Below are positions 13,449-24,155 of a stretch of 64,000 bases of DNA, piece after piece. Position 1 is the stretch's first letter; each line of letters opens with the position of its first letter. Position numbers and translations under genes: made by a program. Below the pieces are notes generated by a model. It worked only from the letters and a program-made list of their open reading frames with translations. It ran no database searches and was not told the origin of the DNA. The stretch spans positions 124,001-188,000 of the forward strand of contig JNDT01002392.1 of assembly GCA_000697055.1 (NCBI GenBank). Reading direction: 5' to 3'. Origin of the DNA: Saksenaea vasiformis B4078. Lineage: Eukaryota > Mucoromycota > Mucoromycetes > Mucorales > Saksenaeaceae.

Positions 13449-14170
13449 ATGGCGCATTCCGGACACGATATGAGCGGTATGGACCACAGTGCTATGGGCC
13501 ATGATATGAGCGGTATGGACCACAGTGCTATGGGCCATGACATGAGTGGTATGGATCACAGCGCCATGGGCCATAATATGACCGGTATGAGTGGTATGGG
13601 CCATATGATGATGTCGATGGGCACCTTCCACTGGACTACTCCTGGCAGCGACGCCATTTTCCTTGATGCTTGGTTGCCCAAGTCTGAATCAGCTTACATT
13701 GGTGCATGTTTTGGACTTATGTTTTTCGCTGTGCTCTCGCGTGGTCTGATGGCTGTGGAGACCTACTTTGCAACATGGAGAAGTATGCGAGCTGCAGCTG
13801 CAGCAGCAGAAAAGAATACCCATTCTTCCAACGTGGTGCAGGTAAGAAAAGGAAAAAGAGGATAGTCAAAAAGGCTATGTTTGTGAACGGGATGATTGAC
13901 ATCGGGATATGATAGGATGCTGAGAAAACTGGTAACTACCCCGCTCCACTGTCAAAGTTCCCGACTGTCCCTCCGTTTAACTGGGTAATGGACCCCGCCC
14001 GAAGCTTCTTGACCACGGTGGCATCTTTTATCAGCTACCTGTTGATGATGGTTGTCATGACTGGTAATGGTGGATTCTTCGTTTCTATTTTGGGTGGGAT
14101 TTTCGTTGGCGAACTGCTTTTTGGCCGGTTCCGATCTTTGGGCGGATTCCACGATGATCATCAGCACTAA
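13449..14170 (+). CDS. CTR-family high-affinity copper transporter
   Basis: Two exons (13449-13841, 13916-14170) encode 215 aa. The N-terminus is a Met/His-rich copper-capturing segment with three tandem 12-residue units (DMSGMDHSAMGH, residues 7-42) and further MxxM motifs, ending just before the first membrane helix (~83-105). The second helix holds the MxxxM copper filter (MMVVM) and the third the GxxxG packing motif (GGIFVG). These are the defining CTR features; trimers pass Cu(I) across the plasma or vacuolar membrane. The intracellular loop is charged and alanine-rich, and the tail is His-containing (HDDHQH). I chose the ATG at 13449 because the Met-rich domain starts at once and a pyrimidine-rich leader precedes it. 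The next gene on the same strand encodes a BIM1-like copper protein. Plasma-membrane (Ctr1/4-like) or vacuolar (Ctr2-like) location cannot be settled here. Confidence 0.93.
13467..13574 (+). repeat. Three tandem 36-bp units in the CTR Met-rich domain
   Basis: Three copies of a 36-bp unit encode DMSGMDHSAMGH. Units one and two are identical in sequence, unit three differs at a few third positions, and a degenerate partial copy follows. The near-identity suggests recent in-frame expansion of the copper-binding ectodomain. Confidence 0.85.
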
Positions 14171-15083
14171 ACTGGTTCACAAAATGTATACTCATTTTTG
14201 TTACTGTAATTTGACTGAAAACTGAACAACAACCCCACTTCTTTGTACTTCATGTGATATATACCGTATCAACCATAGCATTTTTTTTCTTCTTGTAATA
14301 TTATAATTATTTTAATACATTCCTATCCAAAAAATGTGGTTCATTTCTTGCCTCTTCCAATCAATTGAACATGGTAATAACGGACCCGCGCACACGTCTT
14401 GTTTTAGGTTTTGTTCCACCTTGTACACAACCCGACAACCAGGACATGGGAGCGATGGTGTTTGTGAACCCCCCCAAAAAAGCAGCACCTGCATAGATTT
14501 TTTGTTACCGTTGTTGCGGCCGAACTTCGGTTTAAGTGGAAGTATATTGAACCGATTACAAAAAGGGCTGCCTGTCTGTTCCTTGCGAAATGAAAGAAAA
14601 GAGACTGACTTCATATGACTATGTGAAGAAGACGTGCTTTTTGTCATTCATTTTAGAGAGAAAGACGACGCAATTTTGAATAATCGTTTGTATCTTACGC
14701 GGTTCTATCTGCCTGTCATGTAATTCTTCTCAATGATGAAGGCAGACAAACAATTCGGTGACTTTCAGCTAGCTGCGATTCACGCCAACAAATAAGCTTA
14801 GATGTCTTTTCAAGCCTCCTGATTTTCATCATGTGGCTAAATATGCACAGGTATCATCAGATGCTTCATAGCAAGTAGTATATCTGCAACGCAGATTGTG
14901 ATCCTTTTTGCCGTGAAAGATAAAAAAGGCTTAAGCCGGTTTATGAAAATGGACTGCGTTTCAGACATCCAATCATGTTTGTTGCTTACAGCAAAAACAC
15001 CGCACCGGAGTGAACGCTTGGGATAAATTAAAAAGGTTAAAAGGGGTTTTTTCATTTTCTTCCTTTTCTTTTATACTTGTACT
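14171..15083. other. Spacer between CTR and the BIM1-like gene
   Basis: About 0.9 kb holding the CTR 3' region and the promoter of the copper protein. Several open frames overlap on both strands without conserved features. A T-rich leader immediately precedes the ATG at 15084. I do not see a convincing copper-response element. Confidence 0.45.
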
Positions 15084-15759
15084 ATGACGCGTCTGGTTTT
15101 TGGATCCTTCTTGGCTCTTTTACTATTCTCAGTTGCTTCTGCACATTTCGTGTTGAATTATCCTGCTAGTCGTGGTTTCAACGAGGATCAAGAACCTACT
15201 GCTCCTTGTGGTGGTTTTGACAACCCACAGCCGCGTACCCAATTCCCATTGAAAAATGGCTTTGTTGAAATTGAGGCTCACCATCCTCAATACTCTTACG
15301 AGGTCAATGTGCTTATCAATAACCAACCTTCCAAGAACGACTTTTCCCAAGCCAACCTCAAGCAAATTGCCAAAGGACAACGAAACTATCCCATGGCTGC
15401 ATGCCTGCCTGTTGACTTTACCAATGTGCCAAATGCTCAAAACGGCGCCAATGCTACTATCCAGGTTCTGTTCAATGGTGGCGACGGTATTCTCTATCAG
15501 GTAACAACAGGAATTTAGTGTGATATCGCGAGAAATACTCAATTTCTTTGCTTTTGAATAGTGTACTGATGTGGTATTGGTTGATCAAGCTGCCAACTTT
15601 GATACCAAGAAATGCGTGAATGCAGACGGATCGTCTCCCTCCTCTGGCAACAACGCGGCGGGCAGTACTACTGGACCTCAGAATGCCGCTACTGCCCTTT
15701 CCGCTACAACAGGCCTCGTCCTGACTGCCCTCTGTGGCCTCGGTTTCTTGTACTTGTAA
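15084..15759 (+). CDS. BIM1/X325-type LPMO-like copper protein, secreted and GPI-anchored
   Basis: Exons 15084-15500 and 15562-15759 encode 204 aa. Residues 1-20 are a signal peptide (hydrophobic LALLLFSVASA), so the mature protein would begin with His21 (HFVLNYPASRG), as in the histidine brace of LPMO-like proteins. The core carries TAPCGGF, a second His candidate (EAHHPQY), and paired cysteines typical of the X325/BIM1 family. A Ser/Gly/Asn/Ala-rich linker leads to a hydrophobic C-terminus, the pattern of a GPI-attachment signal. Family members bind Cu(II) but lack polysaccharide oxidase activity; in Cryptococcus neoformans Bim1 assists Ctr1-dependent copper import. The CTR gene lies 0.9 kb upstream on the same strand, which supports a role in copper capture at the cell surface. 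Family membership is well supported; the function in this organism is inferred. Confidence 0.88.
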
Positions 15760-15941
15760 AGCACTGTATATATCTATTTCGTATAATAACCCAAATCAAA
15801 AAAAGCAAAATATTTTTTGTTTCACCCATTATGTGAACGTTGTTCATTCATTGGACACTGTGCGTTTCGCGCTGTCTTAAAAGTACCGACGAATCTTTTA
15901 ACGTTCTCTTGATTGCCTGTTCCCTTTTCCCTTGTTCCGCC

Positions 15942-17888
15942 ATGAACGAAAATACGAAGGCGATATTTCAGAACATCGTTTCACGTTATAGAGTAGATCC
16001 TCATAGTTATCTCCAACAACCGGACGAATCCCGTTTTCACTACTGGTTTCGGCGATTGGGTCACCTTAAACCCGTTGAGCTTATGTGGGGAGAGTCTGAA
16101 ATAGCCGGCCTACGAAGAGTCTTGACGGCAGCCCAATTAGTCTACGTCGGTATAGGCGGTATTATTGGCACGGGTATTTTCGTTTTGGCAGGACAGGCTG
16201 CCGCAAGAAACGCTGGTCCAGCCATAACTATTTCTTACGCGATAGCAGGTGCAGCTGCTGGTAAGTGGAGAGGACTTCGTAAATAGAAACTGAAGAAGCA
16301 GGCTAGGTTTTGCTGCTCTGAGCTATTCCGAAATGGCATCGATGATTCCGGTCTCCGGTTCTGCATACACGTATAGCTATGCAACGATGGGCGAAGCAAG
16401 TGTTTTATTTTTCTTGTTTCATGGGAGTGATTTACTTATGTCTCATCGCAGTTTGTTGCATGGATCATTGGCTGGGTTTTAATTTTAGAATACATGGTAG
16501 GCGCGGCGACAGGTAAAAGAATTACATGATACGCGATGAATAGCTTATGCGGTTGATGCAAGTGGCGGTCGGCTGGTCCGGCTACTTTGTTCAGATATTT
16601 AAAGAAGCTTTTAATGTCGATCTTGCGGATAGTTGGACACAGCCTACTGTCAACTGGACAGAAGTACCTGCAGCAATCACTTACCAACAAGGTCATTACT
16701 TCAATGTTCCCGGTTTTGTTATCGTGTTGATTGCGACTTTAATATTATACGTTGGGTAACGAACGAAAGAAGGGTAATAGGATTGAGCTATTCAACCAAC
16801 CGCTCTGTAGCATACGAGAGGCTGCGTGGGTGAATGCAGCGGTTGTACTGTTCAAGGTGACCGTTATCATTCTCTTCATCCTTTCATTATGTAGCTTCGT
16901 CGACAGATCCAATTATGAACCTTACATACCACCAAACCAAGGTGATTGGCATTTCTTTGGAGTCCCTGGAATATTCGCAGGCGCGTCCATCGTCTTCTTT
17001 AGTTATATCGGTTTTGATGCTGTCTCAACCGCGGCATTGGAAGCCAAAAATCCAAAACGTGATGTACCCATTGGCATTATTGGCAGCTTGACGATATGTA
17101 CCGTCCTCTACATAGCAGCTTGTACAATCATGACAGGGACTGCACCATACACTGAATTGGGGGTCGCTACACCTATCACCGCTGCAGTTGACGCTGTGCA
17201 AGCTAGGACACGCCGAAGCTGGCGATGGCTTAACATTGTCGTCTCTCTTGGTGCTCTCAGCGGCCTGACGTCCGTTATGCTGATCTTCCTACTAGCCCAA
17301 TCTCGTGTGTTCTATGCCATGGGACAGGATGGTCTGCTTCCAATTTGGCTTGGAAAGGTACATCACAGATTCAAGACGCCTTATCGGTCAACCATTCTCG
17401 TTGGCTCAATCACGGCTGTTCTTGCCGCCGTCATGCCTATCCAACTACTTGGGAATATGTCTTCCGTTGGCACTTTGCTCTGTTACTTTGTCGTTCACGC
17501 TGGCGTTCTCGTCTTACGTTTTACTCGACCCGATGTAGAACGTCGATTCTGCATTCCCGGAGGCAAATATTTCTCGCTTCTAATTCCTGTCTTTGGCATG
17601 TGTATTTCCATCCTTTTGATCGCTGTTGCTGAAATCACAACCATTTGGGTAAATCGGCTGTATGACGTTTCTACATTCTAACATGCGTTAAACCCGCTTG
17701 AAAAGCGCCTCTTTGTTTGGATGGGCATTGGTTCTTTCGTATATTTTGGCTACAGCATTCGCCATTCCAGGTTCCATCGTGATCCCATTGGTCGCTTCCA
17801 AGAGGCCAAAGCATGGAGACGTTCTACCTTTCATGTCAATGAATCTGAGCAAGAATTGCCCCAATGTAGTCAGGACTCTAGAGTCTAG
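15942..17888 (+). CDS. Cationic amino-acid transporter (APC superfamily, CAT type)
   Basis: Six exons (15942-16260, 16307-16395, 16452-16512, 16563-16755, 16811-17648, 17706-17888) encode about 560 aa. The first helix has the APC signature IGGIIGTGIFVLAG; later segments FAALSYSEMASMIPVSGSAYTY, VAVGWSGY, IREAAWVN, FFSYIGFDAVSTAALEAKNP and MGQDGLLP follow the order seen in CAT-type permeases. The last exon restores the conserved RLFVWMGIG...YFGYSIRHS end. It should import basic amino acids across the plasma membrane with about 12-14 helices. Exon 2 appears to use a GC donor (GAA|GCAAGT), because no GT donor keeps the frame. The ATG at 15942 fits the family length; an in-frame upstream ATG at 15840 is less likely. 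It is third in a same-strand row after the two copper genes, but I see no functional tie. Confidence 0.88.
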
Positions 17889-17972
17889 ATAGCAACAAGT
17901 TATGGTTTTTAGACACACGTTGACTGAAGGTTCATTTCTATTCAGTAAGTCTAGATGTCTAATGATAGTAGT

Positions 17973-19487
17973 CTAATAGTTACAATGACCAAACCAGCGA
18001 GGCACTGGTACAACTTCTCTCACATTTTCTAATCCGGTCAACCACAACATGAGGCGTTCAAAACCTATACCGTACCCACCGTGGGGAGCAGTGCCATACT
18101 TGCGGAGGTCCAGATACCATTGATATTCGTCGACTTTCATCGACGCGGCTTCCATTTTTTCCTTTAGGATGTCATAACGCTCTTCACGCATCGAACCGCC
18201 AACAAGTTCGCCTACACCAGGAATCAACAAATCAAAGCAGGAGACGGTTTTGCCATGATCGTCGTTAGCGCGCATATAAAATGGTTTTTGATGGGTAGGG
18301 TAGTCTGTCACAAAGACAGGTCGGCCACAGTATTCTGATGCCAGATATCGTTCATGTTCTGTCTGAAGGCTAGATCCCCAGGTCGTTGGAAATTCAAATT
18401 TCTTTTTGCTCTTCTGCAATACGTCAATAGCCTCGGTGTATGTCATACGCACAAACGGTTGGTCAATGCTTTTGTGTAACCTCTCCAGGAGGGTTGTGTC
18501 TGTCCATCGATTAAACAACTCTAAATCATCTGGACATTGTGATAATACGTGCTGTGTCGTTTGTTGTATGCTTGCTTCTGTTACATCCAATAATTGATCT
18601 AATTTATCGATAAAAGTCATTTCAGCTTCCAGCATCCAGAATTCAGCCAGATGCCGTGAGGTCAAGGATTCTTCTGCACGGAAAACAGGGCCAAAGGTAT
18701 ATACACGAGACATAGCTGACGCCAGCATTTCGGCGTGAAGTTGACCTGATACAGTCAAAAAAGCAGGTTTCTTGAAGAAGTCGGATGGTGCAGAAGCAGG
18801 TGCCACACGGAACACTTCTCCGGCACCTTCGCAATCGTGTGAGGTCAGGATAGGTGTGTGCACTTGGATAAATTCTTGACTCTGTGCTTTTCATTTCACT
18901 CAGTCAAGGTGGATATTATCATCATGATCCTACCGCAAAGAATTGCTGAAGTCCCTGAGTGGCAGCGTCGCGCATGCGGAGAACAGCGCTTCCAACGTTA
19001 CCACGCGCTCTGAGATGATTGATCGTGCGTAGGAATTCGAGAGTGTGACGTTTCTTCTGAAGGGGATATGTCTGCCGTTTCCTGTTAATTCGCTGTGTAC
19101 TGAAAGGGTCCATTTTATGACTCACGCTATCACATTCACCCAGGACACGAAGAGAGCGGACTTGTAATTCTTTACTCTGTTCTTTCCCTGGACTCGCCGT
19201 GACAGACCCTTGTAACTCGACGCATGCGCCAGTTGTTAATCTAAATGGAGGCTTGAGTCTTTATTTCTTAATGAATTCCGTTACTTTTCAGCGTCTTGCT
19301 CACTCAGAACAGCCTGAATGCCTTTCAGCGTTGTCCCGTCATTAACAACGGCAAAACTGACAGACTTCTGTTTGCGCACCGAACGTATCCAACCGCGTAG
19401 AACAACGTCTTTATTTTCTGTGGAAAGTACCGAACGTACAGACTGAGTTGGGAAGAGGGACTTGGTGGCAAGTCCACGCAGAGCCAT
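17973..19487 (-). CDS. Asparaginyl-tRNA synthetase, probably mitochondrial
   Basis: Exons 19487-19285, 19240-18934 and 18881-17973 encode 472 aa. The N-terminus (MALRGLATKSLFPTQSVRSV) is Arg/Ser-rich and acid-free, like a mitochondrial presequence. An OB-fold anticodon-binding domain follows (VVLRGWIRSVRKQK), then a class II catalytic core: IQVHTPILTSHDCEGAGEVF, motif 2 FRAEESLTSRHLAEFWMLEAE and motif 3 GGYGIGFERLMLWL. The HDCEGAGE stretch separates AsnRS from AspRS. It attaches asparagine to tRNA-Asn for organellar translation. The first intron is only 44 nt. The gene converges on the permease, with only 84 bases between stop codons. The frame stays open upstream of the chosen ATG, but that sequence does not look conserved. 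Confidence 0.92.
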
Positions 19488-21063
19488 GATAATTGATGAG
19501 AAAGGGGAAGATCTGTCAAAGCCACTGATACCGACGGCGGTTTTTGAGTTCCGTGTGCGCCGCTTGAAAATGCCCGTTTCAATTGAGAAAAATTGGGCTC
19601 GGGTAGTGTCTGGGGTTGGGAAGAAAAATTGATTCAAGCATTGGCTTCTACTTACGGTTCCGAAGTTTGGACATTGTTTAAAATGGGTTGGATCACATGC
19701 AGCTTCTAGGATGTCTGCGGAAAGTCTCGTTTTCAGTTTATCTGTATTCTTATGTCGATTCCTTCCCACAATGTGCCTTCAAATCCTATAGATACCTTAG
19801 AGACCATATGTTGCAGCTACACACCCGCCATAGCCTGCATGGCGATGGTCCTTCTTACGATGAAAAAATAGGTATTCTCCAAACATTTACAGCTCTTTTT
19901 ATTCGTAGCTAGCTATAATTCAGCCAGAGCTTTTTGCGTCAAGGAGGTTCTGCAATTTCTACAGAGTCAAACAGGATCTACTGACTACATGTTTATGCAA
20001 TGCCAACATTGATATTGATAAATCTTCGAATACATCGCATAGATTATTGTTTATATCGGTCAGAATAGACATGCAGCTTTTTTTTTTCCAATGGAGGATG
20101 GTCGTGTCTCATCGGAACGTCCGAAAGTTTAGTAAATGCTGCGTGTTCGCACATCACACGTCATTTCTTTCAAACGACTCCTTCTAAATAAAATGAATGC
20201 ATCCTTTTAGAAGCGCTTGTGCTATCGTACAGCGGCCATCATTTCAATCAATCATATTTCTTCGAACATCGGCGGCCGCCCAAACGTTGTATATTTATTC
20301 GTCATCTTTTGATTCGGAAAACAATCTCATATCTACAAAACTTCTGAACATTCGCCAATGTAATCAGAAATGAATCAAGTCAATTTACTGTAGCATCGAC
20401 CAGCAGGCTTGGAATCCCAGGTAGTCGTTTTGTTTCACCGTCATTGTACATCTTCTCGTAACGCTTTGCAATTCAAACACTTATGCCAGCAATAAAGGCT
20501 GTCTCCAGCCCTTTCTTAATAATTAGTTTCTCTGTCTACTGTGAAGGGTATAGTCTATGGTCCCCTCGGTTGCTCCTAATCACTTCTTTACATCTTAACG
20601 CAACGACGTAAGGGCTCTCTGCTAAACACTTCCGCTGTCATCTTCCACCAATGGATCTAACTCCACTAATGTAAGTGTTTTACAAAAGTATCTTCCATAT
20701 GTTCATTCTTCGCCGCTCCTCATGAGTAGCAGCATATGAATGGGATGCTTCTGCTCAGTCATCCAGCTGTTCATCTCCGACCATCTCGACGTTGAATAAA
20801 ATAGCATCAACGTATGCATTCGATGAGACCTCTCCGTTTTTCATATAGTGGTCAAGATTGTTGGTCACTTTCAGTGCGAAAGAGGCATTGACTGCATGAA
20901 AAATGTGAACCGGCACATCCACTTTCACAAGCGCGAAGTCACTTTAAACGTCACCGAATATTTATTTTTTTGGGACCTTGTTCCCCCCGAAAAAATTCCA
21001 AGACGCGGGCTGTCATAGAACCTTCCAACTACTTTTTTTGTATAATAGCTCTCTACGTATAGA
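19488..21063. other. Divergent intergenic region, AsnRS to Tom40
   Basis: About 1.6 kb of AT-rich sequence between divergently transcribed mitochondrial-protein genes. No coding frame with recognisable features and no RNA gene is visible. Short T-runs occur near 20080. Confidence 0.45.
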
Positions 21064-22307
21064 ATGTCTGCCCCCGAATCGGTCGCCAATCCGCGTATCT
21101 TCTCGCCTCTTTCGACTGCGTTTCCTATCAAAGAGCAAAAGCCCGCGGGATCACCTTGGAACCCTCTTCACTGGCCCAGTTGGTTTACTTTCCAGAAGAA
21201 CCGCCTGAACCTGCCTAACCCCGGAAAATTTGAGCGTCTCCATTTCGAAGTCAAGGGTAAAAGGGCAAAACAAAAAAAAAACAAGGCAACAGCAAACCAA
21301 CTTACATAATACGCTTAAACAGACACTTTTGTGAACAACTACTTGTTCGATGGCGCACAGGCAAACATTCTGAAAGAGCTGTCCGCCAACTTCCATGTGC
21401 AGCATCAGTTCTCTCTAGGCTCACAGGTCATGCCACCCATGTATAACTTCATGTCGGGATACATGACCGAAAGGGTAAAGTCGATCTGTTGTCTAGGACA
21501 ACGCGTTTATTTATCTACCTATTTCGTAGACAATGGCACAAGGTACTATGGATAACGATACCAACCTCCAAGCTGTTGTTAGACATATGTGGAATCAACA
21601 ATTGGCGATAAAGGTGGTTGCCCAGGTAAGGAAAACGAGAAAAGGAGAAATTGGCGATGGTTTTTTTTTTTCTTTTTTAAAAAAAAAAAAAAAAAAGATG
21701 ACACATATGCCTGGTCATTCAATGATGCAAATTGAGAGCGATTATACCGGTTCGGATTACTCGTTCAACGTCAAGGCAATGAACCCCAACCCAATGGAGT
21801 TCACCGGTATCTACATGGCTAATTACCTTCAATCGGTTACTTCTAAGCTCGCGGTTGGATCCGAAATTGTGTTGCAGCGCCCCACACCCGATATGGAGGA
21901 GACAGCCATGTCGTTGGTTGGAAAGTACACTGGTAATGACTTCATTGCGACCGCACAATTCCAGGGGTTGGGTGCGATCCAAGCCAGTTATTATCAACGC
22001 ATCAATGAAAAGGTCGATTTCGGTGTCGAATTGAATATGATGGTACAAGGTGGACGGAGAGAGGCTGTCGCCACTGTTGGTGGCAAGTTCGATTTCCGAC
22101 AAGCTACTTTCCGTGGTCAGATCGATACAACTGGTAGAGTATCTGCTGTCCTGGAAGAAAAGATGGCACCCGGCTTTGCCTTCTTGATTAGCGGCGATCT
22201 GGATCATATGAAGGTAAGCAGACAACGGTTTTGCAACAGGCAACCTAACTGACGATGATTCATAGGGCCAGAGCAAATTCGGTATTGGTATCACTTTGTC
22301 AGCTTAG
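21064..22307 (+). CDS. TOM40: Mitochondrial outer-membrane import channel Tom40
   Basis: Five exons (21064-21256, 21323-21474, 21530-21625, 21698-22213, 22266-22307) encode 332 aa. The product belongs to the porin_3 family and reads as Tom40 rather than VDAC: NPGKFERLHFEVK, then VNNYLFDGAQANILKELS, FHVQHQFSLGSQ, a long run of alternating beta strands, and the terminal strand GQSKFGIGITLSA. Tom40 is the beta-barrel pore of the TOM complex through which nearly all mitochondrial precursors pass. The protein has a proline-rich N-terminal extension and no cleavable signal, as expected. Intron 3 ends in a T-run followed by a 16-17 base A-run directly before the AG, an unusually purine-rich acceptor, but both the junction and the phase fit. 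Length is normal for fungal Tom40. Confidence 0.92.
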
Positions 22308-22887
22308 AATACAGTCATCTGTTTAAAAAAATGTCATCCTCCTGTTTTTTATTTTCTATTTTTCTATATTTTGTGAATACTGAGAAGGTGTATAATGTTT
22401 GTCATGTACTCGAAATCACTTGCGCCGACTACGATGCGAAATTGGTGTCGCTATCAGAAAGCTCTCACCGATCTGTCGATTTAATCCCCTATATTCCGCG
22501 GCTTGATCTCAAGCAGCATCAAGGGAAAGATGTCAAATATCTAGTTCAAACTGAGTTGTCTTGATTATACAAATCTTATTTAAAACAAATATCCGATACG
22601 TTAACCAGCTTACGGACGATATCGTTATGATACTACTTGTTCGTGGAGCCGGAAAAATGAGGTATCGTAGATGCCACAATATCGACTATTCGAAGAGTTT
22701 GATGAAAATTGACAAAACCGACCATGACATGACGATTAAAGTAATCCATGAAGAAGCATTTAAAGTTGGAGAGTATAGATATGATTGGTTGACTGCACCA
22801 CATCCAACTCTTTCCACAGGAAGCTGCGACTCTTTGCTGTTCTTCCTTCCTCATTTTCACAAACGCCCGAATTAGTTACATCCTGTC

Positions 22888-23319
22888 ATGCCATATGAAT
22901 CATACGGATTAGAAGCGAAGATCCTTGCTATGCAACGCTGGGTAGACTTGCGACTATTTATAATGGTATTAGGCGCTGCTGAAAGTAGAGGCTTCCGTTC
23001 ATACGAGAGTCGTAAAAGGAGCAAAAAAGATTTGGCGGAGGTGTTTGCTCAGTACAGTAAATGTCCTCTCTTTAGTCAACGAGAAAGGTTCCCCGCCGAA
23101 GGTGTTTATCTTAATCTTGGGCAGGATAACTGGATTAACCAAACGATGGGGTTAATGAAGGTCCTGGACAATCAAGAGGCCTTTGATCAACCGGAGCCAA
23201 ATGCTGTCGAGCTGTATTATTCGCTTATACGCGATTGTTTCCTACGCGTTGCTGACTCCACGGGAAAGTATTATCGCGAGACATTTGAATCAAAGTTCAG
23301 GCTCGTTTGGAAGGATTAG
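22888..23319 (+). CDS. 143-aa ORF of unknown function, copy A
   Basis: A single open frame of 143 aa beginning MPYESYGLEAKILAMQRW and ending FESKFRLVWKD. It has an amphipathic N-terminal half, a central FPAEGVYLNLGQDNW motif and no signal peptide or membrane helix. The copy at 26739-27170 has exactly the same length and roughly three quarters identical residues, with no insertion or deletion between them. The gag-like sequence just downstream is broken in both copies, so this ORF has survived better than its neighbour. I do not recognise the family. It could be a transposon accessory protein, a host gene carried along, or a fragment of a larger transposon protein. Confidence 0.5.
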   Translation: MPYESYGLEAKILAMQRWVDLRLFIMVLGAAESRGFRSYESRKRSKKDLAEVFAQYSKCPLFSQRERFPAEGVYLNLGQDNWINQTMGLMKVLDNQEAFDQPEPNAVELYYSLIRDCFLRVADSTGKYYRETFESKFRLVWKD

Positions 23320-23372
23320 ATGCTTTTCCCCTCAATTCCTATATCCCATTCTTTCCCTTGAATACCTTGAAC

Positions 23373-24110
23373 ATGATCCAAAATATTGAAACTACTCAAC
23401 CGCCTATCTTTGGCACTGTTTCCTCTGAAGAGAGTGCAATTTTACATTAAGAAATAGAGTTGGCCGTGATAGACCTCGGGGTACTCAAAGAAAAACTCTA
23501 CTGCAACAGGAAAGCTGCCCTCTGGCTGACTTTTGCAAGTTCTGGCAGATTCCTCTATTGCGGTCAGAAATCAAACTCAGTGGGATAAGGATGCAGCAAA
23601 GACCGCCTGGAAACAGTACATTGAGGCCAGAGCGGCACCGGCCAAGATCTTGACGTTGGCGCCGGAGGAAATGCCAGCTTTCCAGATAAAAGGTGGTCCC
23701 ATCCGTGATGACAAGGACTCAGTCCACTCATTCATATGCGCGTTTGAGGCACATTTACGGGGTTACAACCTAGTTCCTTTGGATAACCATTGGGAACACC
23801 TTTTCTGCCTTACCTGTGACGATACCCAAATACAACGGTTTTCACGAACTCTAGCAGACCGCGGATTAAAATGGCATCAACCATCTGCACGATTGGAAGC
23901 AGAGTATGGCAGCCCATTCTACGTATAGAGGAAAAGGATGAACACCGAGTCCATCTGCCTATTTCTTAAACGTTATCGGGAAGTTTCCTACGAGGCCCAC
24001 CTAGCTAATAACCAGGAATTGGTGTACAGCTTTGTCTGCTCGCTTCTTCCGTCGATTAAAACCAGGCCATGGTTAGCATTGACCAACCACTATAGGAGGA
24101 TTAGACGCTT
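23373..24110 (+). pseudogene. Decayed retrotransposon gag-like sequence, copy A
   Basis: It starts with an ATG 53 bases after the 143-aa ORF but meets a stop after about 25 codons, then continues in shifted frames. The recognisable middle part (IRDDKDSVHSFICAFEAHL, then DNHWEHLFCLTCDDTQIQRF) has the size and Trp/Phe spacing of LTR-retrotransposon Gag capsid regions. A later piece is separated by a further stop (23926-23928). No protease, reverse transcriptase or zinc knuckle follows. The gag assignment is by pattern only. Confidence 0.4.
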
Positions 24111-24155
24111 TCCCCCTTTTCTCGTCTATAATCGTCTGCTATGCAACGTTACACG

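Noticed and set aside
19488..19769. In-frame N-terminal extension of AsnRS
   Set aside because: The frame is open for 94 more codons, but MALRGLATKS gives a sensible mitochondrial presequence and the upstream part has no conserved features.
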